A DNA stretch of 64,000 nt, from positions 1-64,000 of the forward strand of contig SPJS01000066.1 of assembly GCA_006844705.1 (NCBI GenBank), read 5' to 3'. The position numbers were made by a program, and so were the translations under genes. Source of the stretch: Methylococcaceae bacterium (GTDB lineage: Bacteria; Pseudomonadota; Gammaproteobacteria; Methylococcales; Methylomonadaceae). How positions within the stretch are numbered: the first letter of the stretch is position 1; the number at the start of each line of letters is the position of its first letter. The notes beneath the pieces were generated by a model. That model did not search any database. It saw only the letters and a program-made list of their open reading frames with translations, and had not been told where the DNA came from. Of the stretch, positions 29,650 to 38,832 are shown in pieces.

Positions 29650-30714
29650 ATGACGGAATTACAAAACGATATATTTTTACGCGCCCTGTTAAAACAGCCT
29701 GTAGACCGCACGCCAATCTGGATGATGCGTCAGGCCGGGCGTTATCTGCCTGAATACCGTAAAGTAAGGGCGCAGGCAGGCAATTTTATGGGCTTATGCA
29801 CCAATCCCGAGCTGGCCTGCGAAGTCACTCTGCAACCGCTGGAACGCTTTCGTTTTGATGCGGCTATATTGTTTTCGGATATTCTGACCATTCCTGATGC
29901 CATGGGGTTGGGGCTGTATTTTGCCGAAGGAGAAGGGCCAAAGTTTGAACGTCCTGTGAACAGTGCTGCGGATATCGATAAACTGAATGTTCCTGACCCC
30001 GTGAGTGATTTGTCTTATGTTGTCGATGCGGTCAGCCTGATCAGAAAAAACCTCAATGGGCGGGTGCCGCTGATCGGTTTTTCCGGTAGCCCGTGGACGC
30101 TGGCGACCTATATGGTAGAGGGCGGCAGCAGCAAAAGTTTTCAGAAAGTCAAAGCGATGATGTTTGATCAGCCTGCGTTGATGCATAAAATGCTGGATGT
30201 GCTGGCGCAATCTGTGGCGGCCTACCTAAATGCGCAAATTGAAGCGGGCGCACAAGCCGTGATGATTTTTGATACCTGGGGCGGATCGTTGTCAACGGAA
30301 GATTACCAGGAATTCTCGCTGAACTATGCCAGACAAATTCGCTCTTTACTAAAGACTGAAAGTGAGGGGCGTCAGGTGCCGGTCATCTTTTTTACCAAAG
30401 GCGGCGGACAATGGCTGGAATCCATGGTGGATGTCGGCTTTGATGCGCTGGGGCTGGATTGGCAGACCGATATCGCCAATGCGCGGCAGCGGGTGGGTGA
30501 CAAGGTTGCCTTGCAAGGCAATATGGATCCGGTCACATTATACGCATCACCTGACGTCATCCGCATGAAAGTGAAGTCGATTCTGGAAAAATACGGTGCT
30601 GGTTCGGGTCACGTTTTCAATCTGGGGCACGGCATTTTGCCGGATATTGATCCGCATCATGTGGAAGCTATGGTCGAGGCCGTTCATGAATTCAGTCCGC
30701 AATATCATGTGTAA
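29650..30714 (+). CDS. hemE: uroporphyrinogen decarboxylase
   Basis: 354 residues. It converts uroporphyrinogen III to coproporphyrinogen III in haem synthesis. [18 protein letters not shown] is the family signature, and [14 protein letters not shown] and [13 protein letters not shown] complete the active site. No strong Shine-Dalgarno precedes the ATG. From here the DNA becomes visibly more G+C-rich than upstream. Confidence 0.96.
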   Translation: MTELQNDIFLRALLKQPVDRTPIWMMRQAGRYLPEYRKVRAQAGNFMGLCTNPELACEVTLQPLERFRFDAAILFSDILTIPDAMGLGLYFAEGEGPKFERPVNSAADIDKLNVPDPVSDLSYVVDAVSLIRKNLNGRVPLIGFSGSPWTLATYMVEGGSSKSFQKVKAMMFDQPALMHKMLDVLAQSVAAYLNAQIEAGAQAVMIFDTWGGSLSTEDYQEFSLNYARQIRSLLKTESEGRQVPVIFFTKGGGQWLESMVDVGFDALGLDWQTDIANARQRVGDKVALQGNMDPVTLYASPDVIRMKVKSILEKYGAGSGHVFNLGHGILPDIDPHHVEAMVEAVHEFSPQYHV

Positions 30715-30716
30715 CC

Positions 30717-31136
30717 ATGTGGAGACAGCATAGAATTAATCTGGCGGCACAGCGGCGTGGATTTCACCTGATAACCCGGGAAGTGTTATCAGCTGTGCCG
30801 GAGCTGAAGGATATTCAGACAGGCTTGCTGCATTTGTTTATTCAGCACACCTCGGCATCGTTAACGATTAACGAAAATGCAGACCCAGATGTGCGGCATG
30901 ATATGGAGGCCTATTTTTCAGACGCTGTGCCGGAAAATGCACCGTATTTTCTGCATACTCTGGAAGGGTCGGATGATATGCCCGCGCATATCAAAACGTC
31001 ATTGCTGGGGCCGGAGCTGACGATTCCTGTATCACAGGGACGTCTGGCGCTGGGTACGTGGCAGGGCATTTATTTATGTGAACATCGCAATCATGCGGGA
31101 AGTCGAACGGTGATTGCAACGTTAAATGGTGAGTGA
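30717..31136 (+). CDS. yjbQ: YjbQ family protein (UPF0047)
   Basis: 139 residues. [25 protein letters not shown] and the C-terminal [12 protein letters not shown] are the UPF0047 signatures. Family members show weak thiamine-phosphate synthase activity; the physiological role is unsettled. It starts two bases after the hemE stop. Confidence 0.92.
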   Translation: MWRQHRINLAAQRRGFHLITREVLSAVPELKDIQTGLLHLFIQHTSASLTINENADPDVRHDMEAYFSDAVPENAPYFLHTLEGSDDMPAHIKTSLLGPELTIPVSQGRLALGTWQGIYLCEHRNHAGSRTVIATLNGE

Positions 31137-31145
31137 GAGGAAATG

Positions 31146-31610
31146 ATGAAATTAACAAAACACCTATTGTTTTTGCTGTTGTTGAGCAGTATGAATGTAT
31201 TTGCTGAGTCCATGCCCAGCATATTTAATGCGAATGAAGCGGTGGTTTACCGTAGTCCGACCTGTGGATGCTGTAAAAAATGGGTTGATCACCTGGAGGA
31301 TAAGGGCTTCAAGGTGCAGGATAATGTCACTGAAGACATGAATGCGATTAAGGATAAATATGGTGTGCCGCGTAATCTTGCCTCCTGCCATACGGCGATT
31401 ATTAATGGTTATGTGGTAGAAGGCCATGTGCCTGCGGATGATATTATAAAAATGATGGCCGAGCGCCCTGAAATTTCCGGTATTTCTGTGCCGGGCATGC
31501 CGGTGGGAACCCCGGGTATGGAAATGGGGGGCAAAAAAGACCCGTTCAAAGTGATTTCGTTTGATGAAAAAAACCAGTACAAGATATATAACCAATACGA
31601 AGGAAAATAG
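31146..31610 (+). CDS. exported DUF411 metal-binding protein
   Basis: 154 residues from the ATG at 31146 (GAGAGG five bases upstream; an ATG three bases earlier is too close). Signal peptide ending near VFA, then the DUF411 domain with YRSPTCGCCKKWV, a CxxC-type copper-binding motif, and a later C in LASCHTAIINGYVVEGHVPA. A Met-rich segment (MPVGTPGMEMG) suggests copper. It is probably a periplasmic copper-handling protein; this is inference from family and residues. Confidence 0.85.
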   Translation: MKLTKHLLFLLLLSSMNVFAESMPSIFNANEAVVYRSPTCGCCKKWVDHLEDKGFKVQDNVTEDMNAIKDKYGVPRNLASCHTAIINGYVVEGHVPADDIIKMMAERPEISGISVPGMPVGTPGMEMGGKKDPFKVISFDEKNQYKIYNQYEGK

Positions 31611-31614
31611 TTAA

Positions 31615-31757
31615 TGGACACCACTATAAATGCTCTTTTTTCAGCGATAGCTGTGTTGGTATCGTACTCGAATCCTCATGTATGCCTTATACACTGCGGT
31701 TCTCTGTGCACTACCGCCTCGCTCTCACGAAAAAATAACTATTTATAGAGGTATCCC
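31615..31757. mobile_element. MITE-like element A with terminal inverted repeats
   Basis: About 142 bp filling the whole gap between the DUF411 stop and the glk start. The ends are inverted repeats (GGACACCACTATAAAT at 31616; its partner ATTTATAGAGGTATCC ends at 31756). Read on the minus strand it shares ordered blocks with the element at 43451-43546: CTCTATAA, TTTCGTGAGAG, AGGCGG, GCTATCGC, GAAAA and CATTTATAG. No coding capacity and no clear target duplication. Confidence 0.7.
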
Positions 31758-31759
31758 AT

Positions 31760-32725
31760 ATGATTCTGGCTGGTGACATCGGAGGTACAAAAACCCTGCT
31801 TGCGGTTTATCAACACGGGGAATGTATTGCACAACAACAGTTTGCCAGCGCGGATTTTGATGACTTTTCCATCTTGCTGGCTTCGTTTCTGCAACAGCAC
31901 TCGGTTAAAATCAAGGCTGTCTGCCTTGGTGTTGCGGGGCCGATTGCAGAGGGTAATTGCATCACCACCAATTTGCCGTGGAATCTTAAAAGTAAAGAAA
32001 TTGCAGAACAAACCGGCGGCGCCAAGGTAAAATTGCTGAACGATCTGGAAGCGGCTGCCTGGGGCGTGCTAAGCCTTGCGGAAGATGAGTTTTTCGAGTT
32101 AAACCCGCTGGCAAAACCATGTGAAGGCAATATTGCGGTGCTGGCCGCAGGTACCGGCTTGGGTGAAGCGGTCATTGCCCATACAGATCATGGATATCAT
32201 GTGATGCCGACCGAAGGCGGACACACCGATTTTGCCCCCACCGATGAAACAGAAATCAGCATCTTGCAGTTTCTGATGGAAAAATATGCAGGCCATGTCA
32301 GTTATGAGCGCCTGGTATCCGGCATGGGCATTGATAATTTGTACGACTTTTACAAATGCACAGGTGATTACCCGGTGCTGCAGGAAACAGAACAGCTATT
32401 TGATCAACAGTCTAAAGGCGCGGTGATCAGTGAACGTGCCAGACAAGGGCAAGATGAAATCTGCACGCAAGCCATGCAACGTTTTTGCCGCATATACGGG
32501 GCAGAAGCCGGCAATCTTGCCTTGAAGGCCTTGGCCTACGGCGGCGTGGTGCTGGCCGGAGGTATCGCCCCCAAGAATATCGACGTTCTGAAACAAGACG
32601 GTTTCATGCAGGCTTTTCTTGATAAAGGCCGCTACACCCCCGTATTACAGAATATTTCTGTCAAAGTGTGTATGAACCCGCAGGCCCCGTTGTTAGGGGC
32701 GGTGGATTTCGCCAACAGGATGTAA
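31760..32725 (+). CDS. glk: glucokinase
   Basis: 321 residues of the ROK-unrelated Glk family. ATP-binding LAGDIGGTKTLLAVY at the N-terminus, glucose-binding LLNDLEAAAWG (catalytic Asp) and EGGHTDFAPTDE, and KALAYGGVVLAGGIAPKN. Phosphorylates glucose. Its Shine-Dalgarno AGAGG (31747-31751) lies inside the terminal repeat of MITE-like element A. Confidence 0.94.
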   Translation: MILAGDIGGTKTLLAVYQHGECIAQQQFASADFDDFSILLASFLQQHSVKIKAVCLGVAGPIAEGNCITTNLPWNLKSKEIAEQTGGAKVKLLNDLEAAAWGVLSLAEDEFFELNPLAKPCEGNIAVLAAGTGLGEAVIAHTDHGYHVMPTEGGHTDFAPTDETEISILQFLMEKYAGHVSYERLVSGMGIDNLYDFYKCTGDYPVLQETEQLFDQQSKGAVISERARQGQDEICTQAMQRFCRIYGAEAGNLALKALAYGGVVLAGGIAPKNIDVLKQDGFMQAFLDKGRYTPVLQNISVKVCMNPQAPLLGAVDFANRM

Positions 32726-32731
32726 CCAAGC

Positions 32732-33835
32732 ATGATCATCGGCGTCCCCAAAGAAACCAAAATCAAGGAAAACCGGGTCGCCATGACGCCCCAGGGCGTG
32801 GCCAGTCTGGTCGGGCAAGGCCATCACCTAAAGATCGAGATGGGCGCGGGGCTGGGGTCCGGTTTTACTGACCAGCAATACCAACAGGCTGGCGCGGCTC
32901 TCGTTACCACGGCTGAAGCCTGGGACTGCGCGCTGGTAGTCAAGGTGAAAGAACCGCTGCCCACAGAATATTCCTATCTTGCACAGCAACGCGTGTTCAC
33001 TTTTTTCCATCTAACCGGTGTCGATCCACAACTGACTCAGGAATTAGTGGAAAGAAAAACCACTGCCATCGCCTATGAAACGCTGGAAGATGAAAACGGG
33101 CGCTTACCTATTCTGGCGCCGATGAGTGCAATTGCCGGTAACATGGCCGCCTTGATGGGAGCGTATTATCAGGCAGCATTTAATGGCGGGCACGGCGTAC
33201 AAACCGCCCGTATTCTGGGTAAGCCATCCGGCAAGGTATTGATTATTGGAGATGGCATTGTTGGTCAGCATGCCGCCAATATTGCGTGCGGCATGGGTGC
33301 CAGCGTCACCATTGCCGGACTGGATAAATCCAATTTTGACAGGTTTCAGGCAGATATTTCAGATCAGCTTCAATTCATCCAGTCCACAGCGGAAAATATT
33401 CAGGCTCAGGTGATTGAAGCAGATGTCGTCATCGGTGCGGTGTTATGCAAGGGCGCAAAAGCCCCCAAAGTATTAACAGAACCCATGCTGAAAACGATGC
33501 AGCCCGGTTCCGTGGTGGTCGATGTCAGTATTGACCAGGGCGGCTGTTTTGAAACCTCGCGAGCAACCACTCACGACGATCCAGTCTATTCGGTGCACGA
33601 TGTCATACATTACTGCGTCAGCAATATGCCTGGCGCCTACCCGCGAACATCAACCTTCGCATTATCTGATGTTACATTGGCGTATATCGAGCAAATCGCG
33701 GCCATGACTGATGAACAACTGATTGCCGATCCTTATCTACGCACGGCATTGAATACCTGGCAGGGCAATATTGTGTATCGTCAGGTGGCGGAAGATTTGG
33801 GGCGGTTGGCACATTATTCACCATTGAACATATGA
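32732..33835 (+). CDS. ald: alanine dehydrogenase
   Basis: 367 residues. MIIGVPKETKIKENRVAMTP is the signature; NAD-binding GKVLIIGDGIVGQHAANIA follows in the middle, and VDVSIDQGGCFETSR and the active-site Lys/His region are conserved. It interconverts L-alanine and pyruvate with NAD. It starts six bases after glk and is probably co-transcribed. Confidence 0.95.
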   Translation: MIIGVPKETKIKENRVAMTPQGVASLVGQGHHLKIEMGAGLGSGFTDQQYQQAGAALVTTAEAWDCALVVKVKEPLPTEYSYLAQQRVFTFFHLTGVDPQLTQELVERKTTAIAYETLEDENGRLPILAPMSAIAGNMAALMGAYYQAAFNGGHGVQTARILGKPSGKVLIIGDGIVGQHAANIACGMGASVTIAGLDKSNFDRFQADISDQLQFIQSTAENIQAQVIEADVVIGAVLCKGAKAPKVLTEPMLKTMQPGSVVVDVSIDQGGCFETSRATTHDDPVYSVHDVIHYCVSNMPGAYPRTSTFALSDVTLAYIEQIAAMTDEQLIADPYLRTALNTWQGNIVYRQVAEDLGRLAHYSPLNI

Positions 33836-33887
33836 GCGAGCTGTCAGGCCTTCCCTTATCGGATTCTAAGGGTTTTCAAATCTGGTT

Positions 33888-34166
33888 TTGTTGTGTGTGG
33901 CTTGTCTCACGATATATGTTTTGAAGAGAAATGTTGAGTACAGACATTTAGAAAACAAGATCAAGCATTTGTTTTCGCCTGAAGATTTGGGCTCGTGTGA
34001 AATTGGTCAGGCCATGGTGTATCTTCATTATGGAAAATATAAACATGCACAAATGAAATTTAAATGGGTTGGGATTGACCCGCCGAGTCGAGTGGACATT
34101 AAGCTGGCTGTGGCCGAGTTGGAAGCCCATATCAATAACGAAAAGAAGCTTTTTATTTTGAACTGA
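33888..34166 (+). CDS. small orphan protein with N-terminal membrane segment
   Basis: 92 residues from a TTG; no ATG is available before the membrane-like stretch (LCVACLTIYVL), and a stop lies 21 bases upstream. The rest is a soluble domain with LGSCEIGQAMVYLHYGKYKHAQ that looks like a short helical repeat. No family recognised. It may be a true small gene with a TTG start or the 3' remnant of a longer one. Confidence 0.4.
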   Translation: MLCVACLTIYVLKRNVEYRHLENKIKHLFSPEDLGSCEIGQAMVYLHYGKYKHAQMKFKWVGIDPPSRVDIKLAVAELEAHINNEKKLFILN

Positions 34167-34253
34167 CTTACGTGCTTTCTGTCGCAAGATTACACCCAGA
34201 AAAACGTCTCAATTCTTGGTTTTCACCAAAATAATAAATCTAAAGGTGCGCTA

Positions 34254-34889
34254 ATGAACAAGGAAACTCTTCTTAATCTACTCGATAAATCCTCCGAATA
34301 TCTGCAATACCCTCTAAAACTGATGGACCAGAGCAAGTGCCTGGATTTTTTGGCACCGTTGTTGATTCGTCTGTATCTTGCGCCGATTTTCTGGATGGCG
34401 GGGACAAAAAAGTTTGGCGCGTTCTTAGACACGGCTGAATGGTTTGGCAATGAAGACTGGGGACTGGGCCTGCCCATGCCCTATCTATTGGTCTTTCTGG
34501 TGGCAACGACTGAAGTTTTAGGCGCTATATTTCTGCTTTTCGGATTTGGCGTTCGCCTGATCTCCCTGCCGTTGATGATCACCATGGTCGTCGCGGCAAT
34601 TACAGTTCATCTGGAAAACGGCTGGCTGGCCATCGCCGAGGGTAGCGGCATCTTTTCATCAGAACGTACCATAGGCGCAGTCGAGCGATTATCCAAGGCC
34701 AAGGAACTGCTCAAAACCCATGGCAACTACGACTGGCTCACCGAGAACGGCAGCTTCGTCGTGCTCAACAACGGCATAGAATTCGCCGCCACCTATGTCA
34801 TTATGCTGCTGACCTTGTTTTTCATAGGCTCAGGCCGTTATGTGAGTGCTGACTATTGGTTAAAGAAAAAATTTTTGGTGCAAGATTGA
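34254..34889 (+). CDS. HvfX-like DoxX family membrane protein
   Basis: 211 residues, four membrane segments. LIRLYLAPIFWMAGTKKF, WFGNEDWGLGLPMPYLLVF and the late HGNYDWLTENGSFVVLNNGIE match the DoxX subfamily HvfX, which accompanies clusters for copper-binding modified peptides (bufferins: hvfA precursor, hvfB, hvfC). No precursor or HvfB/HvfC gene is visible here, so it appears as an orphan. Family assignment is from motif recall. Confidence 0.75.
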   Translation: MNKETLLNLLDKSSEYLQYPLKLMDQSKCLDFLAPLLIRLYLAPIFWMAGTKKFGAFLDTAEWFGNEDWGLGLPMPYLLVFLVATTEVLGAIFLLFGFGVRLISLPLMITMVVAAITVHLENGWLAIAEGSGIFSSERTIGAVERLSKAKELLKTHGNYDWLTENGSFVVLNNGIEFAATYVIMLLTLFFIGSGRYVSADYWLKKKFLVQD

Positions 34890-34997
34890 GAATTTACGAC
34901 GTACGCTGAAAATCTTCTCTTTGCGGCTGCTCCGTTGCCAAGATGTTCAGCGTTGGCACCTATCATGGATTATCTGGACGATATGCACAAGCCTCCT

Positions 34998-35162
34998 GGG
35001 AGACTGTCGGATTATGGATGATGCTACTGCGGCGATGGGACATCGGCTGATTTTTCCGGTCTTTTTCGTTACGTAGCGCCACTATGCGCCTCAAAAGATC
35101 AAAAAAATCCGCTCGATGTCCCACTCGCCTCGCGACGAACCCCATAACCCGACAGTCTCCTA
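34998..35162. repeat. 165-bp imperfect palindrome (MITE or extragenic repeat)
   Basis: The left arm starting GGAGACTGTCGGATTATGG at 34999 is matched on the opposite strand by GGAGACTGTCGGGTTATGG ending at 35160. The arms stay similar inward (TGGGACATCG, GATTTTT, TCTTTT) to a centre near 35080. It occupies most of the 344-base gap between the HvfX-like gene and the GNAT gene. No second copy was seen in this window. Confidence 0.75.
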
Positions 35163-35233
35163 GAACCCCAAAAGACACAGTTGTATCTGAGTAGGCGTTG
35201 TGGCGTTGAGTCTTCAAGAGTATACGTTGGATA

Positions 35234-35734
35234 TCACAACACCTTCTGCCAGAACAATGCATGTCCGGAAGCCGGGTCAAGGGCATAATCTTCAAAGCCG
35301 AAGTTGCGGTAGGCGACTTTGGCGGCGGTATTGTTGCTGAGCACTTCCAGGGTGATTTTGCAGCAGTTTTTGCTGCAGGCGATGTCTTCGATACAGCCGA
35401 GTAATTGTTGACTGATGCCTTGACCGCGGTAGGGCTTTTCGACCATGAAGTCGTGGATATTGAGGATTGGGCGGCAATAAAAGGTGGAGAACGATTCAAA
35501 ACAGGTAGCCAGAGCAATGGCATTATCACTTTGATAACACAGAACGGAAAACGCATGCGGTAGCGTAGCCAGGGTTGGAACAAGGTTGTCAAGGACGTGG
35601 AGAGGCAGCGCTTGTCCGCCACCCATCGGATCGCAGGCATAGTTATTCAATAAGCGGCGGATGTCTGCGGCGTGTTGCGGGTTGTGGTAATCCGCCTGAA
35701 TCAGTTGAAGGTCGTGCAAGGGTCTTTCCCTCAA
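35234..35734 (-). CDS. GNAT family N-acetyltransferase
   Basis: 166 residues. The acetyl-CoA motif is DFMVEKPYRGQGISQQLLGCIE, followed by ITLEVLSNNTAAKVAYRNFGFEDY; both are standard GNAT elements. The substrate is unknown. It follows the SpoIIM-type gene on the same strand by about 15 bases and may be the last gene of that operon. Confidence 0.88.
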   Translation of the reverse strand: MRERPLHDLQLIQADYHNPQHAADIRRLLNNYACDPMGGGQALPLHVLDNLVPTLATLPHAFSVLCYQSDNAIALATCFESFSTFYCRPILNIHDFMVEKPYRGQGISQQLLGCIEDIACSKNCCKITLEVLSNNTAAKVAYRNFGFEDYALDPASGHALFWQKVL

Positions 35735-35749
35735 GTTGAGAACGTTGTG

Positions 35750-36751
35750 TCAAGGTTGACCGGAGGATGACGAATGTCTGCGTGGCCAGCCAAACAGCAT
35801 AATAAACCAGAACACCAGCCCGCTGACAACACCAATGATAACGCGTGTGGCCATTGAATAACTGTCATTGGGGGAAATATAGCCTTCAATCAACCCGGCC
35901 AACAGCAGAAACGGAACGGAGACCAGCATGATGATGCCGGTATTGCGGCAGCTTTGCTGGAATGCCTGCAGGCGATTCCGGTTGCCCGGCCGAATCAGCG
36001 ACTCGCCCAGTTGCAGGCCCATGGCACCGGCAATAATGATGACACTGAGTTCCACCACGCCATGCGCGATGACGAATTCAAACAGGCGGTCGGCCATGCC
36101 GTAATGTGCGGTAAAGGCGAAGACGGCACCAAGCATCAAGCCATTTAGTCCGAGGATGTACAGCGTGCCCACGCCGTATAATGCACCCAGCGCAAAGGCG
36201 GTTAATGATACGGCAATATTATTGGCGGCTATGCTGAAGGATAAAAACGAGGACGGCATGATATTGAGCAGGTCGTCTGTCCATAATTCACCGGCGTGCA
36301 CCTTGTTGATCATTTCGGCAGACGCAAACAGGCTGGCCAGATCCGGGAAGCGATCAACCATAAACCAGCCAGCGGCGATGCCTGCGCAAAAAATTAACAG
36401 TGCGCTGATCAATGAGGTTTTCAACTGGCGCATTAATAACGGTGTTTCTACCTGAAACAGATAGCCAAGCTGTTCAAACAACTGCTGGCTGGGTTTGTGG
36501 ATATCTTCGTTGAGCTTTAAAAACAGGTTTTCCAGATAGCGGGTGATCAGGGCGTTGCCATTTACTCGGCGCGATAATGACAGGTCGTTCATGACCTGTT
36601 TGTAGGCGCTGAGTTGTTCGCGGCAGTTTGTCAGTGCGCGGGGCGGGGCAGGTGCCCGGCCATTCAGCGTATTTTCTATCGTTTCCCAGTCGGGTTTACG
36701 GGTGTTCAACCATTCGCGCAACGCCTGCTTGCTCATGCCGCCCTGTTTCAT
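35750..36751 (-). CDS. stage II sporulation protein M-like (SpoIIM) membrane protein
   Basis: 333 residues with about six membrane segments. The DUF95/SpoIIM region includes LGALYGVGTLYILGLNGLMLGAVFAF and IAHGVVELSVIIIAGAMGLQLG. The organism type does not sporulate; this family occurs in MoxR/RDD operons of Gram-negative bacteria with unknown role. The start overlaps the RDD stop (ATGA). Confidence 0.88.
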   Translation of the reverse strand: MKQGGMSKQALREWLNTRKPDWETIENTLNGRAPAPPRALTNCREQLSAYKQVMNDLSLSRRVNGNALITRYLENLFLKLNEDIHKPSQQLFEQLGYLFQVETPLLMRQLKTSLISALLIFCAGIAAGWFMVDRFPDLASLFASAEMINKVHAGELWTDDLLNIMPSSFLSFSIAANNIAVSLTAFALGALYGVGTLYILGLNGLMLGAVFAFTAHYGMADRLFEFVIAHGVVELSVIIIAGAMGLQLGESLIRPGNRNRLQAFQQSCRNTGIIMLVSVPFLLLAGLIEGYISPNDSYSMATRVIIGVVSGLVFWFIMLFGWPRRHSSSSGQP

Positions 36752-37527
36752 TGACCGGACTCCCCGGCCAGGAGCTGCTCCAGAACCTGTTTATAGGTCT
36801 TGTCGTGTTTTTTTTCTGTAGCCGGGATATGAGCATCATGGCCAATGCGTTGAAGAAAGTGCCGGGCATATTGAATACGGGTGTCTCTGGAAAGCTGCTT
36901 CCAGCGCTTGAGCAAATCTATCAGCAGCGCCTGATCGTCATTGGATAGTTCGGAATGCATCGCCAGACGGGTCATTTGCTGTAATTCCTTTTGTTTGACT
37001 GCGTCGTCATACACCAATACCAGACCACTGGCCAGATCGCCGATGCGTACATGATGCCGGGTTAATCCGACACAGATCAGGCCAATGGCATAAAAGCCGG
37101 GGAGAGCGTCGATCAGGCGAAAAACATTGCGTAGAATTATGGCCCCCGCCCCCGGTGTTTTGCCTTGCAATGTAACCAGTTTGACCCCGGCCATGCGTTT
37201 CCCGGGGGTGCGCCCACCCATTACGATTTCCAGTACGATGTGATAAAAAAGATAAATGAACAGGGTGGATAGCCATAACATGATGAATGGCCAGGCCATA
37301 TCATCAAGATCAAAAATGCTTTCCAGTTCAGACAGGGAAAATAAAGCTGTCCCCATGCCAAAAAGCCAGGCAGTGGCTATCAGCAGGCGGATGTGCCAGT
37401 CGATAAGAAAAGCATGGCTGCGTGCGCCCATATTGGCGATTTCCAGACGGTAATCCAGTCCGTCTGGGGTTTGAATATGCAGGTAGCGGTCGTCTTGACC
37501 GGGTTGCGTGGACATTGTTTCATTCAT
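36748..37527 (-). CDS. RDD family membrane protein
   Basis: 259 residues. The RDD region has ARSHAFLIDWHIRLL near residue 35 and the GRTPGKRMAGVKLV motif around 125, with about four membrane helices and a soluble C-terminal part. Function unknown; part of the DUF58/MoxR operon, coupled to the SpoIIM gene. Confidence 0.88.
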   Translation of the reverse strand: MNETMSTQPGQDDRYLHIQTPDGLDYRLEIANMGARSHAFLIDWHIRLLIATAWLFGMGTALFSLSELESIFDLDDMAWPFIMLWLSTLFIYLFYHIVLEIVMGGRTPGKRMAGVKLVTLQGKTPGAGAIILRNVFRLIDALPGFYAIGLICVGLTRHHVRIGDLASGLVLVYDDAVKQKELQQMTRLAMHSELSNDDQALLIDLLKRWKQLSRDTRIQYARHFLQRIGHDAHIPATEKKHDKTYKQVLEQLLAGESGQ

Positions 37528-37533
37528 AGTGAA

Positions 37534-38832
37534 TCAGGCACTGCCAATGATGCCTCTGTGTTGTTGATAATAATGCATGACGCGCTGGTCCAGGTGTTCC
37601 GCAGGTGCTCTCACGATGGTCACACCCTGGCGGATTAAATGATCCTGCGACAACTGCCGACTGCGTTTGTATTCCAGTGCGGCCAGCTGCTGATAGCTGT
37701 CCAAGGTTCTGTTGACCGGTGTATCCAGAATGTCGTCGATGCTCGGTTCTTCCAACGTGGCAACCAGCATTTTGTGCTTGCGTGATAACAAACGGGCCGC
37801 CTGGGCCAGTTGTGAGCTGGCGTCAATATGTTCAATATCGGTTAAAAAAATGATCAGGCCACGATGTTTCAATAAGCGTTTGATGTCCAGTGCTGCATTC
37901 AGCGCATTCGACGTTTCATTATGCACATGCAGCGAGGACAGCATATGCCGGATGGCCATACTTGCTTTTGCGCCGGTGGCTATAGGCGTCATATTGATGA
38001 TTTGTTGCGCATAGCCGATACTGGCAATGCGGTCGCCTTGTATCGAAGCCAGCTCGCTGAAACGGGCGGCAACATTAACATAATGATGAAATCGGTTGAG
38101 CGCACCACATTGGTTGCGGCTGCTAAGTCCACAGTCGATTAACACCACAACCTCCAGATGTTGTTCGCGCTCGAAATGACGAACCACCGGCTGTCCGCGT
38201 TTGGCGGTGGCTTTCCAGGCGATGTTTTTGACTGGATCTCCGGGGCGGTATTCGCGTAACTCCAGCAGGTCTATCCCGCTGCCCTGGGTTCTCAGGTTAC
38301 TGCGATGGCCACTTTCGCTGAGACCGTGCATCCCATTATTGTGATTGAGGTGGGCCGGTTCAACCTTGAACCGGCATTGATCATCCTGATTAAAATGCCA
38401 CCAGCATAGACCAAAGCGTCCGCGTTGTTTGTAGTAGATGCGTCCCAGCGACATCGGGCCGAGGGCGGTCGGGGTCAGCGGCAGACGGTGGCATTGTTTG
38501 TCCTGTGCGTTGATACGGCTGCGTTGAATACACGTATCGCCACTTAATTGATCAGGGTAGGCCGGTTGAAATTCGACCGTTACGGGGGCGTGAGACGCAT
38601 TGAGGATATTAAGTTGATAGTCAGAAGTTTCACCCAGTTGAATGACCGGCTTGACTTCACGTTGCATGCTGAGTTTGCCTGCAGCCAGGCTGTATTCCAT
38701 CGCGATCAGCAAAACCAGCAAGGCGACGGGTAGGCGCCATAAGCCTTCCAGTGGCGGGCCTGCCCACAGGCCGGTGATGGCCAGCAAGGCAATGATGACC
38801 AGCAGAAAAAAAGTGGAATGTGAAATCGACAT
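37534..38832 (-). CDS. DUF58 domain protein (von Willebrand A-like)
   Basis: 432 residues: two N-terminal membrane helices, a beta domain, then the DUF58 signature LLELREYRPGDPVKNIAWKATAKRG (in part) leading into a vWA-like fold with VVVLIDCGLSSRN. DUF58 proteins pair with MoxR ATPases, which act as chaperone-like partners. It overlaps the MoxR stop by one base. Confidence 0.9.
   Translation of the reverse strand: MSISHSTFFLLVIIALLAITGLWAGPPLEGLWRLPVALLVLLIAMEYSLAAGKLSMQREVKPVIQLGETSDYQLNILNASHAPVTVEFQPAYPDQLSGDTCIQRSRINAQDKQCHRLPLTPTALGPMSLGRIYYKQRGRFGLCWWHFNQDDQCRFKVEPAHLNHNNGMHGLSESGHRSNLRTQGSGIDLLELREYRPGDPVKNIAWKATAKRGQPVVRHFEREQHLEVVVLIDCGLSSRNQCGALNRFHHYVNVAARFSELASIQGDRIASIGYAQQIINMTPIATGAKASMAIRHMLSSLHVHNETSNALNAALDIKRLLKHRGLIIFLTDIEHIDASSQLAQAARLLSRKHKMLVATLEEPSIDDILDTPVNRTLDSYQQLAALEYKRSRQLSQDHLIRQGVTIVRAPAEHLDQRVMHYYQQHRGIIGSA

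Noticed and set aside
34963..35640. 225-residue minus-strand reading frame
   Set aside because: It runs through the 165-bp palindrome and overlaps the GNAT gene in another frame; its Arg/Ser/Pro-rich translation has no domain.
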